NCBI GenBank assembly: GCA_039105265.1
Contig: JAPFFF010000015.1
Coordinates: 3,100,001 to 3,164,000 of the forward strand
Length of the DNA: 64,000 bases
Origin: Tritrichomonas musculus
Lineage: Eukaryota; Parabasalia; Tritrichomonadida; Tritrichomonadidae
Direction of reading: 5' to 3'
Shown: one piece after another, positions 1 to 10,079 of the stretch
Layout of the letters: every line of letters begins with the position of its first letter
How positions within the stretch are numbered: position 1 is the stretch's first letter
Made by a program: the position numbers and the translations under genes
The notes under the pieces: model-generated
The model's input: only the letters and a program-made list of their open reading frames with translations
Database searches by the model: none
What the model was told of the DNA's origin: nothing

Positions 1-1207
1 ATAATTTTCAAATATTATAAATTTAAAATCAAAAAATATTTTTATAAATTCATTCATAAGACAAACAATTATAATAAGAATACAAATAATTGAATTTTTT
101 TTATTCTCATTGTAAATCAACTTAAATTAAATAACTTTTTTTCAGAATAATATATGAATACTTATAACAAAACAATTTTTTGCGTTTTGAAAAGCAAAAA
201 ACCAAAAAATTAAAATTTTCATCATTGGTTGAAATAATCATAAGAACGAAAAAATTAAATATGTTTTATGCAATATTGGAGTATAATATATAATCTATTA
301 TTGTATTTTGTTTGTGACTTTATTTCAAATGTACAGCTATATAAATCGCAATATGGTAACAGTCAAACAAATCATGATTTTTATTTTTAATTATAAATAT
401 ACTATAATTATATAATATTTCACCTCTAATTATGGAATGAAATATTTTAATTTGATGGAATTCATAATGTGAATCTCTCCATAATGTAATTATTTCTACA
501 TGACTTTTAGGAATCAATATATTTAAATCATATATGTTGCAAAGCTAGAATTTATTTACAAAATAAATCTATTTTTGAAAGAATCAAGGCCATTTTTTTT
601 TTTTTGTTCAGCTTTATTTTACATTTTTTGAAATAAAATACATATTTCTCAATAATTTGAGTTAAAATTTAAATATTAATTATTTAATTAGTTCTATTTT
701 TATTTTAAAAATATAAATAAAGAATTAATTTATAAAAGGATGTGCCAATTTATAGATATTTTCTTTTTAAAATGCCCTTACAAAATTTTTTGTATTAGAT
801 GTATCTCAACAAAAAACAAAAATATTTAAAAAATGATTACTTAAATATTGTATATAATATACCAAGTAATTGAAACTCATATTTAATCCAGGATATATCT
901 CATTTTAACAGATTGTTATGACATTGCAAAGATATATCTATAAAAATGTATTTTACAGGAAATTAAAAACGTAATTTTAATATTATTCAAATTAAAAGAA
1001 TTTGAATTTCTCTCTAAATAATAATATGAAAATTCTCTGATTTTATTGAAATAATTATAGAATATTATTTTTTATTATATAATGTATAATATATAATAAT
1101 CTAATTATTATAAATATTCCGATTATAATAGTGATTTTAATTGTAAAAATATGTTTTAAATTTCTTAATAAAAAACGGTTACATAAAAAATAATCATATT
1201 TACATTC
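1..1207. other. AT-rich intergenic region, no gene seen
   Basis: More than 80 percent A+T by eye, with stops in all frames and many short A and T runs. The only open frame over 60 codons (about 320-517, minus) is low-complexity Ile/His/Tyr-rich and resembles no known family. I see no RNA gene or repeat array. Confidence 0.6.
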
Positions 1208-1723
1208 ATGTTAAACCTTCAATTCCATTCATTCGAATTTACACAAGGTGTTATTAGTCCAAATGATACAGTTCGCATAAGTGTTACTTCATTGCCTGAT
1301 GAGCAAAAACAAGCGACTACGTTCAATGTCAGTAAGATGCATCTCACAACTTCTACTTTCAATCTCAAGGACAGTGATAATATTCAAAAAATTATTGTTG
1401 TTTTCCGAAAGAAAAAGCTTGGTTTTATAGAAAATATTTTTGCTTCAACTATTATTCGTTCAAATGAGTTCTCGAATTATTATAATTCGATGAAGAGAAT
1501 CAACATTTATGAGCCAGTTCAACGTAAATCACAAGATAATGAGCAAGAAACTGGGGAAAGAAAAGTTGTTGGTACAATGATTTTACAAATTGCCAAAAAT
1601 GATGAAGCAAGCAGTAAAAACTCTACTAATCCGGATCAAGCAACAAAGAATACAGATAATAACAATGAAGAAGAAGAAGAAGTTGCAGATGGTATAATAT
1701 TTACAGATAAAAGCAAAAAATAA
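1208..1723 (+). CDS. Hypothetical 171-residue protein, possible C2-like beta domain
   Basis: The frame opens with ATG and has balanced, non-repetitive composition unlike the surrounding DNA, so it is probably a real gene. Residues 1-130 alternate hydrophobic and polar residues as in a beta-sandwich (for example VRISVTSLPD, KIIVVFRKKK and GTMILQIA). This recalls C2-like domains common in small trichomonad proteins, but I see no clear calcium-binding aspartate loop. Residues 131-171 are a low-complexity Asn/Glu/Asp/Lys tail with a run of glutamates. There is no signal peptide or membrane segment, so a cytosolic or membrane-associated protein is likely. The stop is TAAATAAA, which fits the trichomonad habit of building the UAAA polyadenylation signal into the stop codon. 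Function unknown. Confidence 0.6.
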   Translation: MLNLQFHSFEFTQGVISPNDTVRISVTSLPDEQKQATTFNVSKMHLTTSTFNLKDSDNIQKIIVVFRKKKLGFIENIFASTIIRSNEFSNYYNSMKRINIYEPVQRKSQDNEQETGERKVVGTMILQIAKNDEASSKNSTNPDQATKNTDNNNEEEEEVADGIIFTDKSKK

Positions 1724-2150
1724 ATAAAATTTCTATGATTGATACTATATATTTATTTCCTTTTTATGTTTATAAATAATTTAACTTTCATAGATGAGGC
1801 TGATAATGCAATGATGAAATTCTTAGATCGAATATTTTATGAATATTGAATTTCATTGTCAATGAATACTTATTAATAATTTTTTAATTATTTACATTAG
1901 AGCATATATGTTTAATTCAATGTAAGTAAAAAATATAAAAAATATGATTAATCTTTTCTATTCTTCCAGCCTCATCAAAAAAGACTTATTAAAAAACATA
2001 AGTAGTTTTTAAAATAAAATTTGATTATTTATTTATTACCAGAAAACAATTCTCTTATCTTTGGATCATATCTCATTTCAACAGGTTTTCTTCAAAAGAT
2101 ATTTATAAAGTAACCATTCAATTATATAATAAAATATGATTAAAATAAAA
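1724..2150. other. Intergenic, nothing recognised
   Basis: AT-rich spacer between the C2-like gene and the distal end of the scattered ankyrin units on the minus strand. No coding or structural signal noticed. Confidence 0.5.
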
Positions 2151-2155
2151 TGAAA

Positions 2156-2257
2156 ATACCGTTTCTGATATTAACATTAATACCTTTTTGCGATAGTAAT
2201 AATTTAATGATTTCAGCATTTCCCTCTTCTACAGCAATATGCAAAGCTGTCTCTTGA
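2156..2257 (-). pseudogene. Single ankyrin unit (distal exon or relic)
   Basis: Read on the minus strand this encodes one ankyrin repeat: a TALHIAVEEGN helix, then IIKLLLSQ, then an INVNI turn. It ends at a GTATTT stretch that could be a decayed 5' splice site. It lies in the same orientation as the upstream ankyrin gene at 4.3-6.1 kb and may be its exon or a relic. Flanking DNA is non-coding on both sides. Confidence 0.55.
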
Positions 2258-2655
2258 AAAAAGGTAACAAAAATATCTTTATCCAAATAATAAAATTGAA
2301 ATTTCATTAAAAAATTAACTAATAAAAATATCGCTATGAAAATGTCAGTTGTTTAATATCATGAAAAAAAAAAAACTTTTTCAAATATTATTTGAATATG
2401 AAAATTCAATTGAATTGAATTATTTAATTTAAAATGTCATTTAAAAATACAATCATTAAATTGCACCATTTAAAAGAATTAAATATTAATTTCATTATAT
2501 AAAATGATTAAGGAATTAGATTAAAATTAAAATGTTTTCAATCTCGTAAAAATTATTGATTTCAAACTTTATTGAAAAATTTTTGATTTGAAACGATATT
2601 GAATTTTTTATATTTGAAATTGTATTCAAAAAAAGAATAGTTATGAACTGTTTGG

Positions 2656-2745
2656 ATATTAACATCAACATTTTCATTAGATAATAAAAGTTTTATAATT
2701 TCTATATTTTCTTTTTCAACAGCAACATGCAATGGAGCTTTTTTA
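2656..2745 (-). pseudogene. Single ankyrin unit
   Basis: Minus-strand translation gives one ankyrin repeat: PLHVAVEKENIEIIKLLL, followed by SNENVDVNI. It is separated from the neighbouring units by several hundred bases of AT-rich sequence with degenerate short repeats. Same orientation as the ankyrin gene upstream. Confidence 0.6.
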
Positions 2746-3360
2746 AAGAGGTTATTAATTAACTTTACTAAAATTTATTTTTATTAAACTGTATCAATGA
2801 TTGTATAATGAAATGACTACATAAAATAAAATCATATAGAAATTATATTGAAATATAATATTTAAAATGTTATCTAAATAATCAATCTATAATATCATTC
2901 AAATTTTATGTATTAAATGTTATTAATACAATTAATTCAATGTTATTCAAAAAATCAATTAAAATTTCTTTTAAAAATTTGATTCGCAACTTCATTAAAT
3001 TGCAAAACAAAAACTTCACCCAAAACTTTAAAAATGAAATACCATTTAAATCTTTTATTTTTAATATAATTGAAATGAATGCTTTAAAATTTCATTCAAA
3101 TTATAGAAAAAAATATCATTTAAAAAAATATTTTTATAAAAATTTCTTGTCTTTCATTAAATTATTGAGTTTGAAATTTGATTAAAATTTATAAGAAACT
3201 ATTGAATGACTATTTGTCATTTGAAATTACATTCAACTAAATGGCTTTTAATGTCATTAAAATAAATGATTAAAATGAAGTGAAACCATTGAATTTTGAA
3301 TTTCATGAAACTATATCTTTTACAATTTTATTAATACAAAAGATTTAAAATTCCTAAAAG

Positions 3361-3444
3361 ATTAACATCTATGTTCTGGTAAGATAACAAAAGTTGAACA
3401 ATATCTACTTTTTCGTTTTCAACTGCAATATGTAATGGACCTTT
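3361..3444 (-). pseudogene. Single ankyrin unit
   Basis: Minus-strand translation gives PLHIAVENEKVDIVQLLL followed by SYQNIDVNL, one ankyrin repeat. It is the nearest of the isolated units to the main ankyrin open frame. About 800 bp of AT-rich DNA separates it from the end of that frame. Confidence 0.6.
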
Positions 3445-4269
3445 TTGAATATATTATGATATGTAATTTCATTAAAAAAAAAAATTATTTAAAACAAAGT
3501 TAAATAATGCTTTAAAACTTTATAAAATATTATAGTATTCAAACCAAATTCAATTATAAAATTTGAAATTATGTTTAAAAAAAGTTGTTTTAAAAATTTG
3601 ATAATCAAATAAAAAATGAAATGTTATTGAAAGAAATAAATTTTTGAATGCAATTGAATGATTTGACAAAAAAACTGTATTGAAAAATTATATAGAAATT
3701 TTATTAAAATATTTATATGTCTGATTTTATTTGAATGATTAATTTAGAATTTTATTTTTAATTGATATTAAAAATCAAATTAAATATTATTTGAAATGTA
3801 ATTCAAATATTTGTTTTTATGAATGATATTAAAATGTAAAAATGAAATCACATTTAAACATTAATATTTCAAACTCCATTTATATGTATAATGTAAAATT
3901 TCATTAAAACAATGAGTTTTTAAAATTGAATAAATTTTTGTCTTTTTAAATTGAATGAAAATGATGTAAATTTGAATGCAATTTTCCAATTGCATTGAAA
4001 ACTGTATTAAAAAAAGCATAACTAAAATTCTATTAAATATTATTTGATATTTCATAAAAATCATTTGTTTAGAAACTTCATTAAAACATTTCAACTAAAA
4101 CATCATTTAAAATTTTTTTTTATAAATTTCATGAATATTGATGATGTCAAACTTCAAAAATTGATTTCATATTAACCTTATCAAATCCATTAAAATTTTG
4201 AATTTTATTAAAAGATTATTTTTAGAAATTTCATCAACAAAAGAAATTAATCAAACATAATTAAAACAA

Positions 4270-6093
4270 TTAATGTAAAAACTCTATTAAAAAAAATTCA
4301 CATTCAAAACTGCATTTTTTCAAAAATAAAATAAAAAAAATTATTCTATAGTTTACATCGATATTCTTTGTTTTTGATAATAAATCGATCAATGTATAAT
4401 AATCATATTTGCACAATTCCAAAATTTCAGAACGTTTCAAATTATCAGAAATGTAAGCAAAATTGTAATATTGAAGACTATCTGACATTAATTTTGATGA
4501 ATCTTCTTCATTTAAAAGGAAGTTGTTTTCAATGTAATTTGCGATTCCATTGTGATGACATTTAATGGCTTCTTCAAAGCATTTTATATAAGATTCATTT
4601 CTTGGTTTAATTCCACTATCTTCAAGAATACGAATCAATTCTGGATTTTGTCCATGAATTGCGAAAATCCACAATGATGATGTTAATTCAACTCCGTTTT
4701 TATATAAGTAATTGAAAATTTGAATTGATCCAAAAAATGCCGCATATTCAATTAATTCAATACTTGAACCTATCATTCTTGAATTATCAAAATAATTATA
4801 ATTTGCTTGTACTGGTACAAATAATGTATTTGTTTCATATATTGAATATATAATTTTCTTTCTGAGCGATATGTTATGCGTCTTCACATGCGTAATAAAT
4901 TCTTCAATTTGATCTTTCCTGATTATCTCGCAGATTGGGTCATCGTTTTCCCCAATCTTTCTTTTTTCTTCAAAATCATCAGGTAATTTTGGGCCAGCTT
5001 GAACTTTATTTGTATCGGATTGATGCTGACTCACATTTGAAATTGATGAAGTTGCTGTATTTGCAGGAAGCATTGGATTCACCTGATTAATTGGAATCAT
5101 TTGATTTATTTGATTCATTTGATTTATTTGATTCGTTTGATTCATTTGATTCACCTGATTCATTGGATTTATTTGATTCATTGGATTTATTTGATTCATT
5201 GGATTTATTTGATTCATTGGATTTATTTGATTCATTTGATTCACCTGATTCATTGGATTTATTTGATTCATTGGATTTATTTGATTTATTTGACTTATTT
5301 GATTCATTGGATTCATTGGATTCATTGGATTTATTTGATTCATTGGATTTATTTGATTCATTGGATTTATTTGATTCATTGGATTTATTTGATTCATTGG
5401 ATTTATTTGATTCATTGGATTTATTTGATTCATTGGATTTATTCGATTTGTTGGATGCATTTGATTCATTGGATTCATTGGGTAGAGCTGCAATGGACTG
5501 GTGTTTTGCGGATATAATGGAAACACAGGATTATATGGATATTGGTTTGGTGGAATCATCGGATAGGCTGGGAAATTTGAAATCGGATTTCCGAACTGGT
5601 TTCCAGACTTTGAAATTCCTTCCATGAAAGGCCAGAGCTCTGGCTGGAAGTACTCGTCGTATTTTTCTTCTCTGAATGAGATCATTGCCCTTGCAATTTG
5701 GATATCCATTGTGAGTAGCTCCTCTTTGATGATGAAAAGCAGGATTCGTTTGTTGCCTTTGAAAAGGTTGAAGATTTCTTTGTTTGAATAAAAATTCTTT
5801 ATTTCAACTTTGAAAAAGGTCAGAATTTTTTCTATTTTCTCAAAAAAATTCGCACCACGATTATGATTATTAGATATGTTCATAATCAAATAAATAACTG
5901 TTTTCAAGTCATATCGATTCTTTTGAATTTGATATTCATTAAATAATTTGATGAGATTTTCATAGTTTTCTTCATCCTGGTCTTCGATTTCTATAAAATT
6001 CAAAAGATTGTTCTGAATCTTCCTCATTTTTTCAAGATAATCTTGAATGCTCATCAGATAAAATATTAATATAAACTTTTTGAAAAGTCTCAT
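4270..6093 (-). CDS. Ankyrin protein with DUF3447-type N-terminus and NPMNQI repeats
   Basis: 607 residues from the first ATG. An ATG 13 codons in (about 6054) gives the family-like start MSIQDYLEKMRKIQ and is an equally good choice; the extra 13 residues are hydrophobic. Residues about 14-160 match the helical N-terminal region of trichomonad DUF3447-type ankyrin proteins and resemble the gene at 25.3 kb. Residues about 175-340 are a Pro/Met/Asn/Gln-rich tract built on the hexapeptide NPMNQI. Residues about 365-590 resume the family fold (DDFEEKRKIGENDDPICEIIR, then SSIELIEYAAFFGSIQIFNYL), ending in LCKYDYYTLIDLL. The frame stops where further ankyrin repeats would follow, and isolated repeats lie downstream at 3.4, 2.7 and 2.2 kb. 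Either those are exons or the gene has been broken up. Probably a cytosolic scaffold protein. Confidence 0.75.
   Translation of the reverse strand: MRLFKKFILIFYLMSIQDYLEKMRKIQNNLLNFIEIEDQDEENYENLIKLFNEYQIQKNRYDLKTVIYLIMNISNNHNRGANFFEKIEKILTFFKVEIKNFYSNKEIFNLFKGNKRILLFIIKEELLTMDIQIARAMISFREEKYDEYFQPELWPFMEGISKSGNQFGNPISNFPAYPMIPPNQYPYNPVFPLYPQNTSPLQLYPMNPMNQMHPTNRINPMNQINPMNQINPMNQINPMNQINPMNQINPMNQINPMNPMNPMNQISQINQINPMNQINPMNQVNQMNQINPMNQINPMNQINPMNQINPMNQVNQMNQTNQINQMNQINQMIPINQVNPMLPANTATSSISNVSQHQSDTNKVQAGPKLPDDFEEKRKIGENDDPICEIIRKDQIEEFITHVKTHNISLRKKIIYSIYETNTLFVPVQANYNYFDNSRMIGSSIELIEYAAFFGSIQIFNYLYKNGVELTSSLWIFAIHGQNPELIRILEDSGIKPRNESYIKCFEEAIKCHHNGIANYIENNFLLNEEDSSKLMSDSLQYYNFAYISDNLKRSEILELCKYDYYTLIDLLSKTKNIDVNYRIIFFILFLKKCSFECEFFLIEFLH
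5095..5485 (-). repeat. 18-bp coding minisatellite (NPMNQI repeats)
   Basis: Roughly twenty copies of an 18-bp unit (plus strand attcattggatttatttg), with some 9-bp variants, encode repeated Asn-Pro-Met-Asn-Gln-Ile on the minus strand. The unit is a multiple of three, so copy-number change keeps the ankyrin frame. The long plus-strand frames here are artefacts of the repeat. Confidence 0.9.
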
Positions 6094-6671
6094 AGAAATT
6101 ATTGATAGATCTATATTTTAAAATACTACTCTTTTTTTTTAAAGCCAAAATATTAGGTGCATTTTAGCCAGGATCACAAGTTACTTAACCTATCAAGAAT
6201 TTTTAATTTCAAATTATGAAACCATTTGCCAACATTTAATGGAATACAAATAATTTTTTCATTAAATAATATAATAGTTTCCCATATTATTATCCAGCTT
6301 AAAATATATTATTATTAAGCGCAAAATTACGATAAAAACAATTTTTATCATTCATAATTATAATCAAAACCGACATTTATCATATATTTTGATAAACATA
6401 TAATCATTTAATCAATAATTTATTGAATTTTACATTTCTTTTTGTTTTAATATTTTTTTAAAAAAAAAGAAAGATATGATTATATTTTCTATTTGCTGAG
6501 AATAGAAGCTACATTAAATTGGCAATGTAATCAATGTTCATATGGCATGGAAATTGGACATATATAAATATTTAAATTAGCAATAATTGATCCATTCATC
6601 AAATGAAAAACCGCAGGAATTAAAAGAATCAGTTACATCATCTTTGAACAAATTTCACATTTATTTTTTCG
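6094..6671. other. Intergenic, nothing recognised
   Basis: AT-rich spacer between the ankyrin gene (upstream side) and the 3' end of the Myb gene at 6.7-7.3 kb. No coding, RNA or repeat signal noticed. Confidence 0.5.
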
Positions 6672-7284
6672 TTATATTTCAACATGTTGTGTTTTCTTTT
6701 CATTGAATATCTCATCAATTGTTGAATTATTACATACTTTTTCATTTTTGATTGCATTGGGACTTCGATGTGTTAAATGTTTTTGAATCAAAGACCATTT
6801 TGTTCCATATTCTTTATGTAGTTTTTCGAGCAATTCATCTTCTTCCTTTGACCAATCTCCATGAAAATAACTTTGAATCAAATAATTTGAATATCGATCA
6901 CGGCATTGATTTGCACTTTTGCCTTTCATGAATGATGCACTGACTGCCCATTTCTTTGATCCATATTTTTGCACTAAATATTTGATTCTATCATCTTCAT
7001 CTCTAGTAAAGTGTATCCTATGATTTTTCTTGTATGATTCTGATTTTTTTTGCATTTGTCAGGTCCAAATTACTTATGCGCGGATGTTCATTTTTTAGTG
7101 TTTCATTATGTTTATTCTGGGCAAAACATTCAATCATTTTATCTTTCGATTCTTGAATGTTAATGTTTTGATTTAAGCTTAAAGTGTTATCATTCATTAA
7201 TGAAGTTTTTGGATAAATAAAACAAGAACATAAAAAAGGATTAAATGAATAATTTTGATTATTCATCATTTGAAAACTTTGCAT
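6672..7284 (-). pseudogene. R2R3-Myb gene, frameshifted and C-terminally truncated
   Basis: Two overlapping minus-strand frames make one Myb-like gene. The first (ATG at about 7284, stop at 7018) is an Asn/Ser-rich N-terminus like those of the other Myb genes here. The second (7055-6672) holds the Myb domain: R2 with FTRDEDDRIKYLVQKYGSKKW and QCRDRYSNYL, and R3 with WSKEEDELLEKLHKEYGTKW. The frames meet at a run of eight A residues, where one base would change phase. R3 also loses its usual end: after NAIKN the expected RWYYFLRKK is replaced by unrelated residues and a stop. One R3 tryptophan and the recognition-helix end are therefore missing. Best read as a decaying paralogue; an indel error at the A run alone would not explain the missing tail. 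Confidence 0.7.
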
Positions 7285-8107
7285 ATTTATTCCTAAAAGA
7301 ATTTGCAAATTCAGTTATATATCATGTGAACTATCTGGTATCATTTGGTTGTAACTTATTAATGAAAATTGATCCATATATTTTAATTACCAACCAAATG
7401 ATACAAAATTTAAACTTTAGAAAAAATATTATTACAGCGTTAAATTCATTATTCTAAAGGCTTGAATTTGAATCTTTGATTACCATCACTAATGGATATT
7501 AAATAGTAATATTGAAAAAAATTTATCATAAGCCTGAAATTGGAAAAACAGTTTTTAAAGTTTAATATTTGTTGTTTTTAATATAGATTTTTATAAAAAT
7601 CTATATTATATTACATATTTGATTTTAACTTTTAGATTTGCAATATTAAATAAGAAATTTGAAGAAATAAATTTTAAAGAAAAATTTATCAAGGAAAGTT
7701 ATAAAATTGAAAAATTGGAGGAATTGTAACTTTTTGAAAAGATTCAAAAGTTTCTTTTTGATTAATGATTCGGCCACACAAAGGTTATGAAATTCAAAAT
7801 TTGAATATAATCAGATTAAATTTGGTTTAAATTTAAATGAAAAAGTTTTTCACATTTTTTTTTTTATTTTAAGTTTTCTGAGTCATAACCTTTTATTTCT
7901 TTAAAATTCAAAAAGATTATTAATTTATTTTTTGAATTTTTTATGAAAATAAAGATTATTACATTTTTTTTTATTTAGAAAACATGATTAAAATTAATAT
8001 GTGATTACAAAAAATACTAATATTCTTTATATTTTTTTATAAAAAGTTTTTCCATTAAATAATTTTGAATTATCTTTTTATTTATAAAAAGAATGAATTC
8101 ACCATAA
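7285..8107. other. Intergenic between two Myb genes, with short inverted repeats
   Basis: No gene seen. There is a 14-bp perfect inverted repeat (7338-7351 and 7391-7404, GTATCATTTGGTTG) upstream of the broken Myb gene. A looser pair lies at 7781-7790 and 7883-7892 (AAGGTTATGA and TCATAACCTT). Either could be regulatory hairpins or MITE debris. Confidence 0.5.
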
Positions 8108-9034
8108 TTAATAATTTAATGTAGACCATTCATCATTAAAGGGCATGTCTACTGAGTAATTAAAATTTAAAAAAACATTATCACGTTGTTTCTCTTTTTC
8201 TATATGTTTTTCATTTTTCTTTCCAAATAATAAAGAATTATTAGTATCTATTGATGAAAAATTTGGAATGCTGTTAAAAGACTGATTATTATTTTCATTA
8301 TCTTTAATATTTCCAAAATCATCAATTTGTTTATTTTCTCTTTGGTTTTCCTGATTAATAGTTTCATTTCTATATTTTTTAACAAGAAAATAATACCAAC
8401 GATTTTTGATTGAATTTGTACTTCGATTAGAAATGCGTTTCTGCATAAGAGACCATTTAGGCCCAAATTCATTGTATAATTTTACAAGTAGTTCATCCTC
8501 TTCCTTTGTCCATTCTCCTTTAAAAAATCCTGGAATTAAATAATTAAAATATCGATCACGACATTGTTTTGCATTCCTTCTATTCATAAAAGATGCAATT
8601 AATGACCAGTTCTTTGATCCAAAAGTTTGGACCAAATTCTTTATTTGTTCATCTTCTTCTCTAGAGAAACGAACTTTGTGCATTTTTTTCAATTGACCAG
8701 TGTTTTTTGCGATTATTTCGTTTGAAATGTTGTAATTATAGCATGCAAGGTTATTTATCATATAAAATGGACTTGATTTGTTACAAGTAATTCCATTTGA
8801 AGCTAAATTTTCTTCATTATTTTGTGATAAATCAGTTCCAAAGCTTTTTTGAGTGCTTATATTTGATGATAAAGGCATTGATAATAAAATTGGCGAAAAT
8901 GATAAATTAGATATATTATATAAAATCGGTACATATGGAACAGGAACAACCATTGGGCAATTTATAATTCCAATATTTTCTGATTGACATTCATTTAAAA
9001 GTTTTTGGTCATCTAAATTAAAATTGGAAATCAT
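8108..9034 (-). CDS. R2R3-Myb DNA-binding protein
   Basis: About 308 residues from the first ATG (MISNFNLDD); the longer open frame has no earlier ATG. Residues 1-115 are Asn/Ser-rich with short Pro/Tyr hydrophobic stretches. Residues about 118-218 hold two Myb repeats: R2 (FSREEDEQIKNLVQTFGSKNW, recognition helix AKQCRDRYFNYL) and R3 (WTKEEDELLVKLYNEFGPKW, helix TNSIKNRWYYFL). The tryptophan spacing and the linker between repeats are typical of trichomonad Myb regulators, which bind promoter elements in the nucleus. The C-terminus is acidic and Asn-rich and ends in DEWSTLNY, matching the DEW ends of the Myb genes at 52.9 and 56.7 kb, so the three are paralogues. An inverted-repeat element starts about 45 bp upstream of the start codon. 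Confidence 0.9.
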   Translation of the reverse strand: MISNFNLDDQKLLNECQSENIGIINCPMVVPVPYVPILYNISNLSFSPILLSMPLSSNISTQKSFGTDLSQNNEENLASNGITCNKSSPFYMINNLACYNYNISNEIIAKNTGQLKKMHKVRFSREEDEQIKNLVQTFGSKNWSLIASFMNRRNAKQCRDRYFNYLIPGFFKGEWTKEEDELLVKLYNEFGPKWSLMQKRISNRSTNSIKNRWYYFLVKKYRNETINQENQRENKQIDDFGNIKDNENNNQSFNSIPNFSSIDTNNSLLFGKKNEKHIEKEKQRDNVFLNFNYSVDMPFNDEWSTLNY

Positions 9035-9076
9035 TTTTTTTTTGTGATATATGCTTTTCAATATTTTGAAAGGAAT

Positions 9077-9284
9077 AATAAGAATGTGGTTAAAAATTGA
9101 ATATAATTATTTTTAATTCTCATTATGTTTCATCTGAACTATAATGTATTTTCAGTGCAAATAAATTTGGAAAAAAAAAATTAAAGAAATTCTGTTATTA
9201 AACCTACTTTCCTCTTCTTAATTCTAATGAAATAATTGTGAGAATTAAAAATAATTATATTCAATTTTTAACCACATTCTTATT
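9077..9284. mobile_element. MITE-like inverted-repeat element, about 208 bp
   Basis: A near-perfect inverted repeat of about 46 bp (9077-9123 and 9238-9284; arms begin AATAAGAATGTGGTTAAAAA) flanks about 115 bp of non-coding DNA. No open frame lies inside. It sits directly upstream of the Myb gene, so it is part of that promoter region or a hairpin in its 5' transcript. Confidence 0.7.
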
Positions 9285-9298
9285 TTCCAAATTTTAAG

Positions 9299-10079
9299 GA
9301 CGTGGTAGGACCAAATATGACTTGAATTTTATGTGTAAATATCTCCTTAAATAATTTGTTATTGTAGTTATAAAATATATTATTGTATTATATATTTAAT
9401 ATTTATTAAAATAAATCAATAATAAATGAGATATCCTATGTATATGAAAGAAAAGCATCCAAATTAAAAATGACATTAGAATGAATAGAACATCAGAACG
9501 ACTTTATTAATCAAAAAATAAATGGTTTTTATTAAATATATACATGCATGCTCACTTTTCATATTGACTAAAATTACATAATTTGAAAAAAAAAATTTAA
9601 TGATCATCAATATTCTGAAAAAATTTTGTTATACTTTTTTCTTAAATAGAGTTTAATTTTGGGATATTGTTAAGTTTGCTATAATATTATTTATTGCATA
9701 CATTAAAATTCAATTTTAATGAGGTGATAAAAAAAGTGGTTTTAGCCAAATTCATAACTTTCAAATGAATAGAAGTATGCGAATTCACAAATGTAGAACT
9801 TGAACTATTAATATATCAAAATTAATCATTTGCTGAATATTTCCTATTGAGTATTTTTTAATTCATTTACTTTTCAATAATTTATACTTCAACATGTCCG
9901 ATATCATTAAAATTGAATGACAGCAAATTGTCTTCTGGATAATTTTTGAAATTATTGGTAAAATAGTATTATATATTTAAATGTTAATGCAATTTAATTG
10001 ATAAAGTTTTGTGATAATAAATATTAAATGAGATATATTATATACAAAAAATGAGATTAAATTTGGTCCTACCACGTCC
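9299..10079. mobile_element. Non-autonomous element with 19-bp perfect terminal inverted repeats
   Basis: GGACGTGGTAGGACCAAAT at 9299-9317 occurs as its exact reverse complement at 10061-10079, bounding 781 bp with no coding capacity. Inside, both halves carry related AT-rich words (AAATGAGATAT). Bases just outside the right end (GATGAAACATAAT) resemble the reverse complement of bases inside the neighbouring 208-bp element, so one may have inserted into or rearranged with the other. No clear target duplication seen. Confidence 0.65.

Noticed and set aside
5091-5627. Plus-strand open frames over the NPMNQI tract
   Set aside because: They are translations of the opposite strand of an 18-bp coding repeat (SLDLFD and IHWIYL patterns) with no independent support.
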